From positions 116,772 through 180,771 of the forward strand of contig CAZKRM010000002.1 in NCBI GenBank assembly GCA_964555285.1: 64,000 bases of DNA, read 5' to 3'. The notes under the pieces are model-generated. The model worked only from the letters and a program-made list of their open reading frames with translations. It did no database searches and was not told the DNA's origin. Both the position numbers and the translations under genes were made by a program. The stretch comes from JBBIQV01 sp964555285. Lineage in GTDB: Bacteria > Nitrospirota > Nitrospiria > Nitrospirales > Nitrospiraceae. This document shows, piece by piece, positions 1 to 8,411 of this stretch; within the stretch, counting starts at the first letter, position 1, and each line of letters opens with the position of its first letter.

Positions 1-323
1 TGAGTCGGCGTCACCATCAGCGAAAAGTTGAACAGCTCATCTGCAGCCACGTCGCTGATCCCATAGTCCCGGGCCCGCAGCATCTTGAACCACTTGCCCA
101 TCTCGGCTTTGACGGTCCGCTGATCTCCCCGGTGAAGCGCATCCCGCACAACACTCAACTTTTGCCTGTATGGCTCCCAATTCGAGGCGGGATAGTGGAT
201 CTTGTAGAACGACATGGAGTTGGCGATTTCATCAATCCACGCGGTCTCTGCCATGGCCGGACCGAGGACGAGGAAACAGCCCACGATGCCGGCTATGAGC
301 AAGGCTCCAATCATTGTCTTCAT
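1..323 (-). CDS. Secreted protein of unknown function, 3' end cut by window edge
   Basis: The gene starts at 323 (ATG) behind a GGAGGG ribosome site 5 bases upstream and stays open to base 1, so the C-terminus is missing. About 107 residues are visible. A signal peptide (hydrophobic stretch, cleavage near AMA/ET at residue 25) predicts export. The mature part matches the neighbour at 365-865 along its length: both carry W-[IV]-DE near the start, then YP-[AG]-SN, [FW]FKML, YGI and DVAADE. It is therefore a tandem paralogue 41 bases downstream of that gene, probably co-transcribed. Family not recognised. Confidence 0.75.
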   Translation of the reverse strand, partial: MKTMIGALLIAGIVGCFLVLGPAMAETAWIDEIANSMSFYKIHYPASNWEPYRQKLSVVRDALHRGDQRTVKAEMGKWFKMLRARDYGISDVAADELFNFSLMVTPT

Positions 324-364
324 AAACCCTCCGGCATGACCGCCGCCTACCTACCGGCCGCCAT

Positions 365-865
365 TCACGAAGCCCCCGGATCGAATACCTCATCGAGCCA
401 GTAATCGCAGCCTTCTAGCTTGCACGGACGGCCACCCTCATACGGCGTATTGATCGTATGGTCCGGCACACTCATCGGCCGTTCATTGCCGATTCCCAGC
501 TCAATCACAGCGACGGAACCGGTATCTGCCGCCGACTTCGCTCCCATGGCAAAGTTGTAAATCTCATCGGCCGCCACATCGTGTATGCCATAGGCACGAT
601 CCGCCAGCATCTTGAAAAAGCGGTCCGTGTCCTTCTTCACCATACCCTCATCCCCTCCCGCCAGACCGTTGCGAATCGCCGCCAACTTCTCAAAATACGG
701 ATCGAAGTTGGATCCGGGATAGGAGGCCCTTTCGAAGACCACCATGTTCCAGACCTCGTCCACCCACATCTCTGCGGCAAGCGCCGAACCGGCGAACACC
801 AACAACATGGCACAAACAGCGAGTACCACTCCGCACACCTTTCCATGAACCCTGTTCCCTCTCAT
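365..865 (-). CDS. Secreted protein of unknown function (tandem paralogue)
   Basis: The product has 166 residues. The start at 865 has a strong AGGAGG site 6 bases upstream. An N-terminal signal peptide (hydrophobic core residues 11-29, cleavage near ALA/AE) sends it to the periplasm or outside. The mature protein is small and helical-looking, with FFKMLADRAYGI and DVAADEIYNFAMG conserved in its downstream paralogue. Two cysteines near the C-terminus (CKLEGC) lie in a segment that cannot be compared, because the paralogue is cut by the window edge. No domain recognised. Confidence 0.75.
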   Translation of the reverse strand: MRGNRVHGKVCGVVLAVCAMLLVFAGSALAAEMWVDEVWNMVVFERASYPGSNFDPYFEKLAAIRNGLAGGDEGMVKKDTDRFFKMLADRAYGIHDVAADEIYNFAMGAKSAADTGSVAVIELGIGNERPMSVPDHTINTPYEGGRPCKLEGCDYWLDEVFDPGAS

Positions 866-1099
866 GGCAACCTCCTTTCACTGCAGGCCGACTTCATCAT
901 GATGGCGAGATCAGCAACCAATCTTCCGCTTCGGACCCTCCTGGCTCTCATTACCCATGGTCGCGATAGCGCCACCCCTAGTGAGTCCCCTGACGATATG
1001 TCTCACGGTACAGGGTGGCTGAGAAGGAAGCCATCACCGAGAGGATGGATTTCCCCTCCATCCGGCAGGTGACACATGACAGAAAAAAGAATGGGGGCG

Positions 1100-1744
1100 C
1101 TATTTGTAGCGCAGATAGGCGAGCACGGCTTCGACGCGCCCGTTTACGGACAGCTTCTGATAGATATGGTGCAGATGGGTTTTGACGGTATCCACCGAGA
1201 CACACAGCTGGTCGGCGATGTCCTTATTGCCACGACCGGCCGCGGCGCAGGCGAGGATCTCTCGCTCCCGCTCCGTGAGGCTGGACAAGAACGCGTGTTC
1301 ACCGCCACGCGCCTCTGTGACAGCCGCCACGGCGCGCCGCGCGAATCGGTCCGGCATGAAAGGGGACAGCACGTGCTCACCGCGATGCGTGCCCCTGATG
1401 ATGCGCAAGAACTCGGCATGGTCGGCATCCTTGAGGATATAGCCGAAAGCCCCGGCCTCCACGGCCGCCACAATCCGTGTATCCTCGTCGTGCACCGACA
1501 ACATCAGCACTTTCGTGTCAGGCAGGCAGACGTGAATCAGCTTGGTCGCTGTGATCCCGTCGAGTTTCGGCATGTCGACGTCCATCAGCACGATATCGGG
1601 CTTATGTTTCATCGCCAAGTCAAAGGCCTCGCGACCGTCCGTGGCTTCACCGGCCACGATCAGATCCGGCTCTCGTTCAAGCAGCAAGCGCAGACTTTGC
1701 CTGAAGAGCCGTTGGTCCTCAGCAATGAGCAAGGTGATGGACAT
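1100..1744 (-). CDS. NarL/FixJ-family response regulator
   Basis: The product has 214 residues. The receiver domain (about residues 1-120) shows the acidic pair E9-D10, phospho-acceptor D55 in LMDVDMPKLDG, and the conserved lysine in GYILKDAD. The C-terminal LuxR-type helix-turn-helix (about 145-210) has LTEREREIL, then VDTVKTHL recognition-helix residues. The start at 1744 (MSITLLIAED) is chosen because longer forms would add about 70 non-homologous residues inside the kinase gene. It overlaps the 3' end of the kinase gene at 1719-3104 by 26 bases, so the two are a cognate pair. Targets unknown. Confidence 0.9.
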   Translation of the reverse strand: MSITLLIAEDQRLFRQSLRLLLEREPDLIVAGEATDGREAFDLAMKHKPDIVLMDVDMPKLDGITATKLIHVCLPDTKVLMLSVHDEDTRIVAAVEAGAFGYILKDADHAEFLRIIRGTHRGEHVLSPFMPDRFARRAVAAVTEARGGEHAFLSSLTEREREILACAAAGRGNKDIADQLCVSVDTVKTHLHHIYQKLSVNGRVEAVLAYLRYK

Positions 1745-3104
1745 GACTCTCTTGCGCCACCGGGAACTCAACCAGGAATATGGCGCCGCCATGGCGCCGA
1801 TTGGCCGCGTGGATCGATCCGTGATGGCCTTCAACAACGAGTCGGCAGAAATACAGGCCAAGCCCGCGACCGCTCCGCCAGTCCTGCCGACCGGGACTTC
1901 TGAAAAACATCTCAAAGATGTGAGGGAGCGCATCGCGTTCGATGCCAGGCCCTTCATCCGCGATCGAAATAGAAATACGATCTCCCGCTCTAACCCTGTC
2001 GTCGGCGGCGCGCATCGACTTGCCGCCGGATTCGCTCCGAGCAGACACCGTAATGAGTCCTCGCCGGGGAGAGAATTTCAGCGCGTTGTGCACCAGATTG
2101 CTCAACACCCGCTCAAGACGCCGGCGATCGGCTTCGAGCGTGAGACGGGCATCAGGCAACTGGAGATCGAAGGTAATCTCACGAGATTCGGCTTCCAGTC
2201 GAAACAGATGGAGCACCTCATGGATCAGGTCATTGAGACACACCGAAGAAGTAATGAGCGGCAGACCGGAGTAGTTCTCCTGATACACGTCCAGCATGTC
2301 GTTGATCATGCCCTGCAACTGCTCGATGGTGAAATGGAGGTCTTCACACCATCGTCGCACCGGATCCACCTGGAGTTCCGGCCGCTGCCCCATCAGTTCC
2401 AGCGTCTTCTTGACGCCGGCCAGGGGATTTCGGATGTCGTGCGCGAACATGGAGGCAAACTGACTCAAGGAGGCCAGCCGCTCCGATCTCAACAATTGAT
2501 CTTGGAGCTGCTTTTTCTCGGTCCAATCGGTCAACTGCACCATCACCGTCTCGACCGCACCGTCCTTCCGGAGTGGGACGAGATCGACCTCCATCACAAA
2601 GAAATCTCCCGTCGGATCCGGCACATGCCATTCTCCGGCCGGTCGTTCCTTGCCGCTGGCAAACACCTCCGCCAACAACTCCTGCAACCGGGGCTGATCC
2701 TCGACACGAAACAGCGCGTACACCGGTGTGCCGAGCAGACGAACCGCCGGTTGCCAGAATTTGATCTCGCCGCGCCGATTCAGATCCCGGACGATGCCGT
2801 TGGAATCGACGAGCAAGCCCGGGTGAAGGGAATGATTCCAGACCATGCGGTAATGCTCTTCCGATCGGGCGATGGCGCGATGGGCTGCGTCAAGGTTGTC
2901 GCCCTGATAGTGGCTGAGCCCCTCCGGAATATCGCTATGGCTCATCCGCCGCATCAGCGCAGAAATCACTCGCGCCATCCGTCCGGCAAAATGCCACGGA
3001 CGCATCGCTGTCGAGAAGGCAGAGGACGCCCTCACCCGCTCCAGAGTGTCCGGCGTTCGCCTGAACAAGAGAGCCCCCTTCCGTATCGACTGGAAACCAC
3101 GCAT
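1719..3104 (-). CDS. Cytoplasmic PAS-domain sensor histidine kinase
   Basis: The product has 461 residues and no membrane segments, so the sensing domain is cytoplasmic. A PAS domain covers about residues 80-200. HisKA follows with the phospho-histidine in FAHDIRNPLAG, then HATPase_c with N box NLVHNALKF, G1 DEGPG and G2 GRGLGLYFC. The kinase should phosphorylate the response regulator whose gene overlaps its end. The start is uncertain, since no clear ribosome site precedes 3104 and internal ATGs at 3005 or later are possible. The stop of the 55-residue membrane protein gene lies only 8 bases upstream. Confidence 0.88.
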   Translation of the reverse strand: MRGFQSIRKGALLFRRTPDTLERVRASSAFSTAMRPWHFAGRMARVISALMRRMSHSDIPEGLSHYQGDNLDAAHRAIARSEEHYRMVWNHSLHPGLLVDSNGIVRDLNRRGEIKFWQPAVRLLGTPVYALFRVEDQPRLQELLAEVFASGKERPAGEWHVPDPTGDFFVMEVDLVPLRKDGAVETVMVQLTDWTEKKQLQDQLLRSERLASLSQFASMFAHDIRNPLAGVKKTLELMGQRPELQVDPVRRWCEDLHFTIEQLQGMINDMLDVYQENYSGLPLITSSVCLNDLIHEVLHLFRLEAESREITFDLQLPDARLTLEADRRRLERVLSNLVHNALKFSPRRGLITVSARSESGGKSMRAADDRVRAGDRISISIADEGPGIERDALPHIFEMFFRSPGRQDWRSGRGLGLYFCRLVVEGHHGSIHAANRRHGGAIFLVEFPVAQESHVHHLAHC

Positions 3105-3112
3105 CGCTGGGC

Positions 3113-3280
3113 TCAGGCGGCATGTCTGGTTTGAACGTCGCGCGCACCGGGTTCGATGAAGCGACCGCTCTCGCGAGCCTTCGCAACCCGCCTCTTTTCA
3201 GACTCGCTCTCGCCCGCCATCGACCAGGCGATCAACCACACGAGCGCAACCATCGTTCCGAGACCGATGATCTCGACCAT
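3113..3280 (-). CDS. Small single-pass membrane protein, 55 residues
   Basis: The gene starts at 3280 (MVEIIGLGTM) with GAGGTG about 6 bases upstream. One transmembrane helix spans about residues 4-22. The rest is strongly charged (SESEKRRVAKARESGR) and probably cytoplasmic. It lies between another mini membrane protein gene and the kinase gene, 8 bases from the latter, so it should share their transcript. It could be a subunit or signalling adaptor for the upstream two-helix membrane protein. No family recognised. Confidence 0.6.
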   Translation of the reverse strand: MVEIIGLGTMVALVWLIAWSMAGESESEKRRVAKARESGRFIEPGARDVQTRHAA

Positions 3281-3334
3281 AAGACACCTCACTGGCAACA
3301 ATACCGAAAGCCATCCGATCCCGGCACGGGCCAC

Positions 3335-3514
3335 CTAAGCAGCCCGACGGTAACTGGCTGCGGCTTGCGTGCCCGCCGCATGCGAGTCATCGATCCCGCC
3401 TGCCGCTGCCTGCGATATCCCCTTCCCCCGCGGATAGAGGATACCTATGCAGACGAACAAGGTCGTCACCATCGCCAGGAGACCTCCCACGATTCCCCAA
3501 TATCCCCATGACAT
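3335..3514 (-). CDS. Small single-pass membrane protein, 59 residues
   Basis: The product has 59 residues. The start at 3514 (MSWGYWGIVGG) follows GAGGGTG. A single hydrophobic helix spans about residues 5-27 and ends in YPRGKG. The alanine-rich tail is polar. It begins 52 bases after the stop of the 317-residue membrane protein gene and ends 54 bases before the next mini-gene. Coding status rests on the ribosome site, the clean membrane-protein composition and its position in a tightly packed gene row. Confidence 0.55.
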   Translation of the reverse strand: MSWGYWGIVGGLLAMVTTLFVCIGILYPRGKGISQAAAGGIDDSHAAGTQAAASYRRAA

Positions 3515-3566
3515 AAATCACACCCTCGTGTATGCGCCACACGAGTCCTTTCTTGGTCCGTTCACG

Positions 3567-4520
3567 TCACGCCGCAATGCGATGCACCCACTTGTCGGCG
3601 TCCTGCCTCATCTCGGCGAGAGCGTTGGATTCTCTGCTCTGAGCAGTCAGCGAGAGTCCTCCAAAAAAGACGGCCGCCAACATGAGACTGGCTGCAATCA
3701 AGTAGCCCATCGGCATCTCCGGCCAGGAAGCTGATTCAGTGAAGGCCACCGCAGTGTCTTCAGGGAAAAACTCGATGGCGGCCAATAAGGTCAAGCGATC
3801 CGCCAGCGCCTCAGTGCGAACAGCAGCCAGCACGAGACTCCCCAGTTGCTCTTGTTGAGCAGCCCGGACTTCTTCCGCTTCTGTTTGAGCTTGCGTCACA
3901 TGCAGAAGAGCAGCGCCCAGACGTTCCTGAATCGCGCCGGTCTGCCATCTAAAGTTTTGGGTTGCGTCCACGATCTCGCGTCCGAGAGTCGCCTGCCAGG
4001 TAGAGTCAAATTCATGATTGAGGCGCTGTCCTCGGGCTTCGGTTACGCGAATCATGCCGGTGTTGTAATCAGAAAGATACTGATCAGCCGACAATGCTCC
4101 ACTTCGAATGCCGCGCGCGGTGAAATTCACAATCGCCCGCCCCATGACGTACTGCATCCTGGCCATATGGTCGGCCGGAACTGTCGCAGCCTGGCGCATG
4201 ATGGCTCCCAAGGAACCGCCGGGGAGCGATTGGAACTCTTGGTGAGCGAGGGTCGCCCGGTTCCATTCGGATGCAGATTGGGCCATGACCCGATTGGCAC
4301 GGCGCTCGAAGAGCGCCTGATCGACAATGGCTTGCCCCAAGGCAGGCTGAAGCCACGTCATGCCGAGTTCGAAGCCGGCGGATTGTTCCGTCAAGAGAGG
4401 CTGTAACAAGACGGGCTGAAACGTGCCGTCGGCAGCGACGAACAACAAGAAGGCGCCAAACACAATCGCACACATGCCGACGCCCACAATGACATCGATG
4501 ATGTTGAAGCGGTACGGCAT
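3567..4520 (-). CDS. Two-helix membrane protein with long extracytoplasmic helical domain
   Basis: The product has 317 residues. The start at 4520 (MPYRFNIIDV) has a strong AAGGAGG site. Transmembrane helix 1 spans about residues 7-31 and helix 2 about 271-293. Between them is about 240 residues of polar, glutamine- and alanine-rich sequence that looks helical or coiled-coil and should lie outside the cytoplasm. The architecture resembles a sensor or chemoreceptor-like periplasmic bundle without a signalling domain. It is first in a minus-strand gene row that ends with a kinase and a regulator, so it could provide their extracytoplasmic input. No family recognised. Confidence 0.75.
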   Translation of the reverse strand: MPYRFNIIDVIVGVGMCAIVFGAFLLFVAADGTFQPVLLQPLLTEQSAGFELGMTWLQPALGQAIVDQALFERRANRVMAQSASEWNRATLAHQEFQSLPGGSLGAIMRQAATVPADHMARMQYVMGRAIVNFTARGIRSGALSADQYLSDYNTGMIRVTEARGQRLNHEFDSTWQATLGREIVDATQNFRWQTGAIQERLGAALLHVTQAQTEAEEVRAAQQEQLGSLVLAAVRTEALADRLTLLAAIEFFPEDTAVAFTESASWPEMPMGYLIAASLMLAAVFFGGLSLTAQSRESNALAEMRQDADKWVHRIAA

Positions 4521-5055
4521 ACCAACCTCCTTTCCGAATCGGGTAATCCGGCGCGCGGCCGGCGCACCCCGCGCCATCGTCCGAGAGTGAGATGAAATGG
4601 TTGTCGATCCGGGCAGTCGAACACTATTGAACCTCCTCCTGGTCAAGTGGCGATAAGAAAATACGACTCTCGCAAAGGTGTATTGCGATGAGCGATACGA
4701 GACCGGAATGCGCCAACTCGGTGAGATTACTGGAACGTACGCGATCGGAGAAGAGGCCGCACTTGCCATGTCCGCGCCGTTGGATCTGTGTTCCACGGAG
4801 GATCATGACTACCACCTCCTGCATGAGGCGGCTCGTGGAGAGGAGTCTTTACTCTACGCCCCGGTACCACGCCGGTCAAGAGCGAGAACGGCACGGCAGT
4901 GGCGGGCCGGCAGGAATCACAACTCCCGAAGGCGGCGAGTCGCTCGTCGAGGTTGGCTTATGCCGAACCGCGACTTTGTGGCCCTGGCTCATGGAAAGAC
5001 GGGAGCGGGTCGTTTTGATTCGCGATCAGCCGTCCAGCCGAACGCGATCTGTTCC
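4521..5055. other. 535-base intergenic stretch
   Basis: No convincing gene was seen between the 317-residue membrane protein and the DUF4112 gene. Several short open frames cross on both strands, but none has a ribosome site together with recognisable composition. It should hold the promoter of the minus-strand row that starts at 4520. No clear hairpin or RNA was recognised. Confidence 0.5.
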
Positions 5056-5592
5056 TCATCCTTCCCAGCGCTGGTAGAAACGGGGAAATAAGATGGAGAG
5101 GTACGAAATATTGTGATCCCAGAACCAGAAACTCATACAGGTGACCAGCGCAATGGTCGGAAGAATCAGTACTGCGAGGCCTATCACGTCCCGAATCGTC
5201 AATGGATGAGTCGTCAGGGAACAGGCGTCCCCTTCCCCGTGTTTGACGACACGAAGAATGAGGGCGGCATTCACGGCGTTGCTTTTGAAATAGAAGGAGT
5301 AGGCGTCTCCGGCGAAAGACATCGAACCGAACAGACCATTCTTGAACAGGTTGTACGCCATTTGGGCCAGCAAACTCCATGGCACATGGAGTTGTCGTGC
5401 CATCACCAGAATGGCCGCTCCACCGACGGTGGCGAGCGCGTCACCAACGACTGGGATGAGACCAAGCAGCGGATCCACCCCCATTCTCATGCGGGTTCCG
5501 GGCAGGCGCAACATATCGTCGAGCATGTGCGCAAGACGCTCGACCTGTTGCTCTTTCGAGCGAACACCACTCATAGTTTGACCGTACGCCAT
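5056..5592 (-). CDS. DUF4112 membrane protein
   Basis: The product has 178 residues. It carries the family signature RLPGTRMRMGVDPLLGLIP followed by VVGDALATVGG, characteristic of DUF4112 proteins. Hydrophobic segments lie at about 43-65 and 133-155. The family function is unknown. The start at 5592 is the longest sensible one; MSGVRSKEQQ six residues later is an alternative, and neither has a strong ribosome site. Confidence 0.8.
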   Translation of the reverse strand: MAYGQTMSGVRSKEQQVERLAHMLDDMLRLPGTRMRMGVDPLLGLIPVVGDALATVGGAAILVMARQLHVPWSLLAQMAYNLFKNGLFGSMSFAGDAYSFYFKSNAVNAALILRVVKHGEGDACSLTTHPLTIRDVIGLAVLILPTIALVTCMSFWFWDHNISYLSILFPRFYQRWEG

Positions 5593-5738
5593 GCTGATCC
5601 TGCCGCATACTCGGCACTACCGAATAAACGTACGACTGCTCAGCTGTCGCATGAGCCGCTCTTGAGGCTCAGCCTGTTACGCCTCCTCAGGAAACGCGAG
5701 TCCGAGATTCAGCACGAGAGTCCGAGCGCAGCTCCCGC

Positions 5739-6275
5739 TCATTCCACGATCCACAACGTGAAACCCGATGCATCCGACAACAACTGATCGGCGACGCCTC
5801 CGCCGATCATGCGCTTGAGCCCATGCGAGCCGTGACGGCTGATCACGATCGTTCCGTAACAGCCGAGACGAGCTTCGACCAGAATATTGTGCGCGATATC
5901 GTCTTCGTATCCGAACTTCAGCATGACGCGATCCAGAGGGAATCCGGTCTTCCCGAATAGCTCCAGCGCGGTCACCAGAGTCGGAGACTCCGTCGCGCTT
6001 TCTGTGGTGACCCAGTTGGCCTGGTCCCGGCGCAATTCCTCGGCCAGACGAACCTCCTCTGCCGGATTCTCGGATCCACCGTGTTCCAAAAGTTCGCGCG
6101 GCATCGGTTTCAACACGTGAAAGAGGGTGACCTGCACATTGTGAACGTCACGCAGCAAGGTTCCCACATACCGCAAGGCCCTGGCGGAATGCTCGGAGTC
6201 ATCGACAGCGATCAACACACGTGCGATGGCCGTGTTCCCGCGAGGGGTCGTCGTTGGAAGACTATGCGGCATCAT
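5739..6275 (-). CDS. Universal stress protein (UspA family)
   Basis: The product has 178 residues. The N-terminal beta strand VLIAVDDSEHSARAL and the C-terminal ISRHGSHGLKRMIGGG are UspA hallmarks. The ATP-binding loop, normally G-x2-G-x9-G-[ST], is altered: three residues are missing after GSHG and the closing G-S is G-G, so nucleotide binding is doubtful. An insertion (about residues 60-100) separates the halves. The gene starts 3 bases after the YbaK-like gene, so the two are co-transcribed. Two adjacent ATG codons can serve as start. Confidence 0.88.
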   Translation of the reverse strand: MMPHSLPTTTPRGNTAIARVLIAVDDSEHSARALRYVGTLLRDVHNVQVTLFHVLKPMPRELLEHGGSENPAEEVRLAEELRRDQANWVTTESATESPTLVTALELFGKTGFPLDRVMLKFGYEDDIAHNILVEARLGCYGTIVISRHGSHGLKRMIGGGVADQLLSDASGFTLWIVE

Positions 6276-6278
6276 ACG

Positions 6279-6761
6279 TCACCGGATTTCCAAGGGTGAA
6301 CGGTGGAACTCCTTTACCACCGGCCATACGAGCGCGGCGAAATCCCAGTAGCGCATGCGAATCGCGTCCGAATGGGTCCCGGCATGAAATACGATCTCCC
6401 CGTCCTCGGCAAGCGATTGCTCGACGTACACGGGGAGCCCATAGAGATTTCCGAACGGCGGCATCGCTCCCAACGCACAGTCCGGAAACAGGCTCTTGAT
6501 CTCATCCTCCGTCGCAAGCCGTACATGGTTGGTGAGAAAGACTTCTCGGAGTCGATGGAGATCCACATTCCAGCTGGCCGGCAACACCGTCATGACGAAT
6601 CGCTCAGCCACCTTCACGATCACGACCTTCGCCATCTCACGTTCCGGGGCGTGAAGCGCCTGAGCGGTGGCCCTGGCACGATAGGCTTCCGCATGGGGTA
6701 ACACGTCATAATGCACCCGTTCACGATCAAGATACGTTGCGAGCGTTTGGGAAATGGGCAT
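6279..6761 (-). CDS. YbaK/EbsC-family aminoacyl-tRNA deacylase-like protein
   Basis: The product has 160 residues. The start at 6761 (MPISQTLATYL) has an AGGAGGTG site 7 bases upstream. The fold signature includes VVIVKVAERFVMTVLPAS in the first half and GAMPPFGNLYGLPVYVE in the second, as in YbaK/ProX-type domains that hydrolyse mischarged tRNA. Substrate cannot be told from sequence. It is in an operon with the universal stress protein gene. Confidence 0.87.
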   Translation of the reverse strand: MPISQTLATYLDRERVHYDVLPHAEAYRARATAQALHAPEREMAKVVIVKVAERFVMTVLPASWNVDLHRLREVFLTNHVRLATEDEIKSLFPDCALGAMPPFGNLYGLPVYVEQSLAEDGEIVFHAGTHSDAIRMRYWDFAALVWPVVKEFHRSPLEIR

Positions 6762-7037
6762 GACGACACCTCCTGAGGTAACCGACATTCCAAGAGAAGT
6801 TGGTCTGGAAGCGAGAGAAGCAGAGGGACGATCCGGCTGCAAGGGGGGCGTGTCGCATGATCACCACTCCGGTCCGATCATGACAGTCGCTGGCGAGAGT
6901 CGATTATACTCCATTTGGAACAGCAACGTCTTGATAATACCGTTGGGCCCATTCTGAAACGGAACCTCACCGGATGAGACGACTGCTTGGATGGTCAGAA
7001 ACGCTTCACTCCAATGCGCGCGCCGCCCGTGCAACGC

Positions 7038-7844
7038 TTATCGCGCGATCGGGAGGCGGCTGAAATAGTAGGAAGAGATGGCGGCCGTGACTGCGACATT
7101 GAGAGAGTCGATGTCCCGTACCAGGGGGATCGAGTATCGGTGCGACGACGCGGCAATGGATGCAGGACACAACCCCTGACTTTCATTTCCCACTGCGATG
7201 ATGGCGCGCGGTGCGACCACGGTAATGGAATGAAGATCGCATGCCTCCGGCGAAGACACCACGGCGGCATACAACGCGCAGCCGGATGCCGACAGAGCGG
7301 CCGGCCCTGCGCCCTGAAATACGGGCAGCGCAAGCACCGCTCCGGCCGTGCCCCGCACCACCTTCGGATGAAAACAGTCAACGGAATCGGAGCTGAGCCA
7401 GACCCCGGAGAGACCAAGCCCTGCGGCTGTCCGAATAATCGTGCCGACATTCGTCGGATCTTGCAGACGTTCGCCATACACACCCAGCACTCGGGCCTGA
7501 GCAAGCACGTCGCCCTCATTCCATTTCGGCAGTCGGACAACGGCAAGAATGCCCTGCGGCGTATCGACATCCGAAAGCTTGTCGAATGTTTCATCCGAAC
7601 AGAAGTATTGCGCCACCCGCAATGCATTCCGCGCGGCAGAACTCTCCGCGTCTTCCTGTTGAAGATATCGCGCGGAAACCGTAAGGCTGAAAATCTGTTC
7701 CGGGAAAGCGCAGATAAGATCGCGACAGGCATGGGCGCCTTCCATCGCGAAGGCGCCTTCACTGAGACGTGACTTCTTGTCCTGGAGGAGATGCCGAACC
7801 AACGACCCATGGGCGCGAGTAAGAGGGCGGAGCAGAGCAGACAC
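7038..7844 (-). CDS. SpoU/TrmH-family RNA 2'-O-methyltransferase
   Basis: The product has 268 residues. An N-terminal substrate-binding region (1-110) precedes the SPOUT catalytic domain. The three SpoU motifs are visible: DPTNVGTIIRTA (motif 1), VGNESQGL (motif 2) and SLNVAVTAAI (motif 3). It should methylate a ribose in rRNA or tRNA using S-adenosylmethionine. The nearest named relatives are RlmB/TrmH-type enzymes. The exact nucleotide target cannot be assigned. Confidence 0.9.
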   Translation of the reverse strand: MSALLRPLTRAHGSLVRHLLQDKKSRLSEGAFAMEGAHACRDLICAFPEQIFSLTVSARYLQQEDAESSAARNALRVAQYFCSDETFDKLSDVDTPQGILAVVRLPKWNEGDVLAQARVLGVYGERLQDPTNVGTIIRTAAGLGLSGVWLSSDSVDCFHPKVVRGTAGAVLALPVFQGAGPAALSASGCALYAAVVSSPEACDLHSITVVAPRAIIAVGNESQGLCPASIAASSHRYSIPLVRDIDSLNVAVTAAISSYYFSRLPIAR

Positions 7845-7898
7845 GTTCGACCCTCTTACCGTACAGGCCCAGGCTCGGAGAGAACGCCTGACAGAGAA

Positions 7899-8240
7899 CT
7901 ACCGCCGCTTCCGCTCGGACGCGGCTTCCGCGGCACGAATCCGCTGCGCCCTCGCCTTGGCGCGCTTGAGCAGCGTGAGCTTCCCGCGGGTGCGATCTTG
8001 CTCGGTCTGCAGCTTCTCGAGCTGTGACTTCAGGTGGGCCTTCTCTTGTTTATGCAAATCCGCGCATTCGGCTTTCGAGAGAAGCTTCCAATCGCCTGTA
8101 TTGCCTGCCCGCTTAATCCGAGCATCCAGCGATTCGCGAAGCTGGCGCGCCCGCATCGTCATGAGTGATTTCAGGGCCTGCCGGCGCCGTTGCACCTCTT
8201 CTTCTTCAGCCATAATGCCGCGAATGTCCGTTCCCAACAT
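7899..8240 (-). CDS. Small basic coiled-coil protein
   Basis: The product has 113 residues. The start at 8240 (MLGTDIRGIM) has GGAGGG 7 bases upstream. The sequence is almost entirely charged and helical (EEEEVQRRRQAL, LEKLQTEQDRTRGKL), ending in a Lys/Arg-rich tail (ERKRR). This suggests a coiled coil that may bind nucleic acid or ribosomes. No named family. Its promoter region is shared with the divergent XRE gene. Confidence 0.6.
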   Translation of the reverse strand: MLGTDIRGIMAEEEEVQRRRQALKSLMTMRARQLRESLDARIKRAGNTGDWKLLSKAECADLHKQEKAHLKSQLEKLQTEQDRTRGKLTLLKRAKARAQRIRAAEAASERKRR

Positions 8241-8334
8241 GTTCCCGCCCTCCTTCAAAGACCTAAGTTCGAACGGGCATATTGTACCTGAATTCACCGC
8301 TCGCCTGCCACCGGACAAAAATTTGCATAACTCA

Positions 8335-8357
8335 TTGATGTGTATACACTTTATCAA
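8335..8357. promoter_or_regulatory. Palindromic operator candidate upstream of XRE gene
   Basis: A perfect 10-base palindrome GTGTATACAC (8340-8349) is framed by TTGAT (8335-8339) and ATCAA (8353-8357). It lies in the divergent spacer, 55-77 bases before the chosen start of the XRE regulator, a usual place for an autoregulatory site. It is AT-rich against its surroundings. Confidence 0.4.
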
Positions 8358-8411
8358 ATGCATATCATGGGGTCGCTTGCGGCAGAATCCGAACTTCTAT
8401 ATCATCCGCAC

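Noticed and set aside
1542..3134. 530-codon open frame on the plus strand
   Set aside because: It lies opposite the histidine kinase, whose domains are unmistakable. Its translation is rich in H, R and Q with no domain, a usual shadow in GC-rich DNA.
4624..5091. Several short frames in the 4.5-5.0 kb gap
   Set aside because: Frames on both strands overlap each other and none has recognised protein features.
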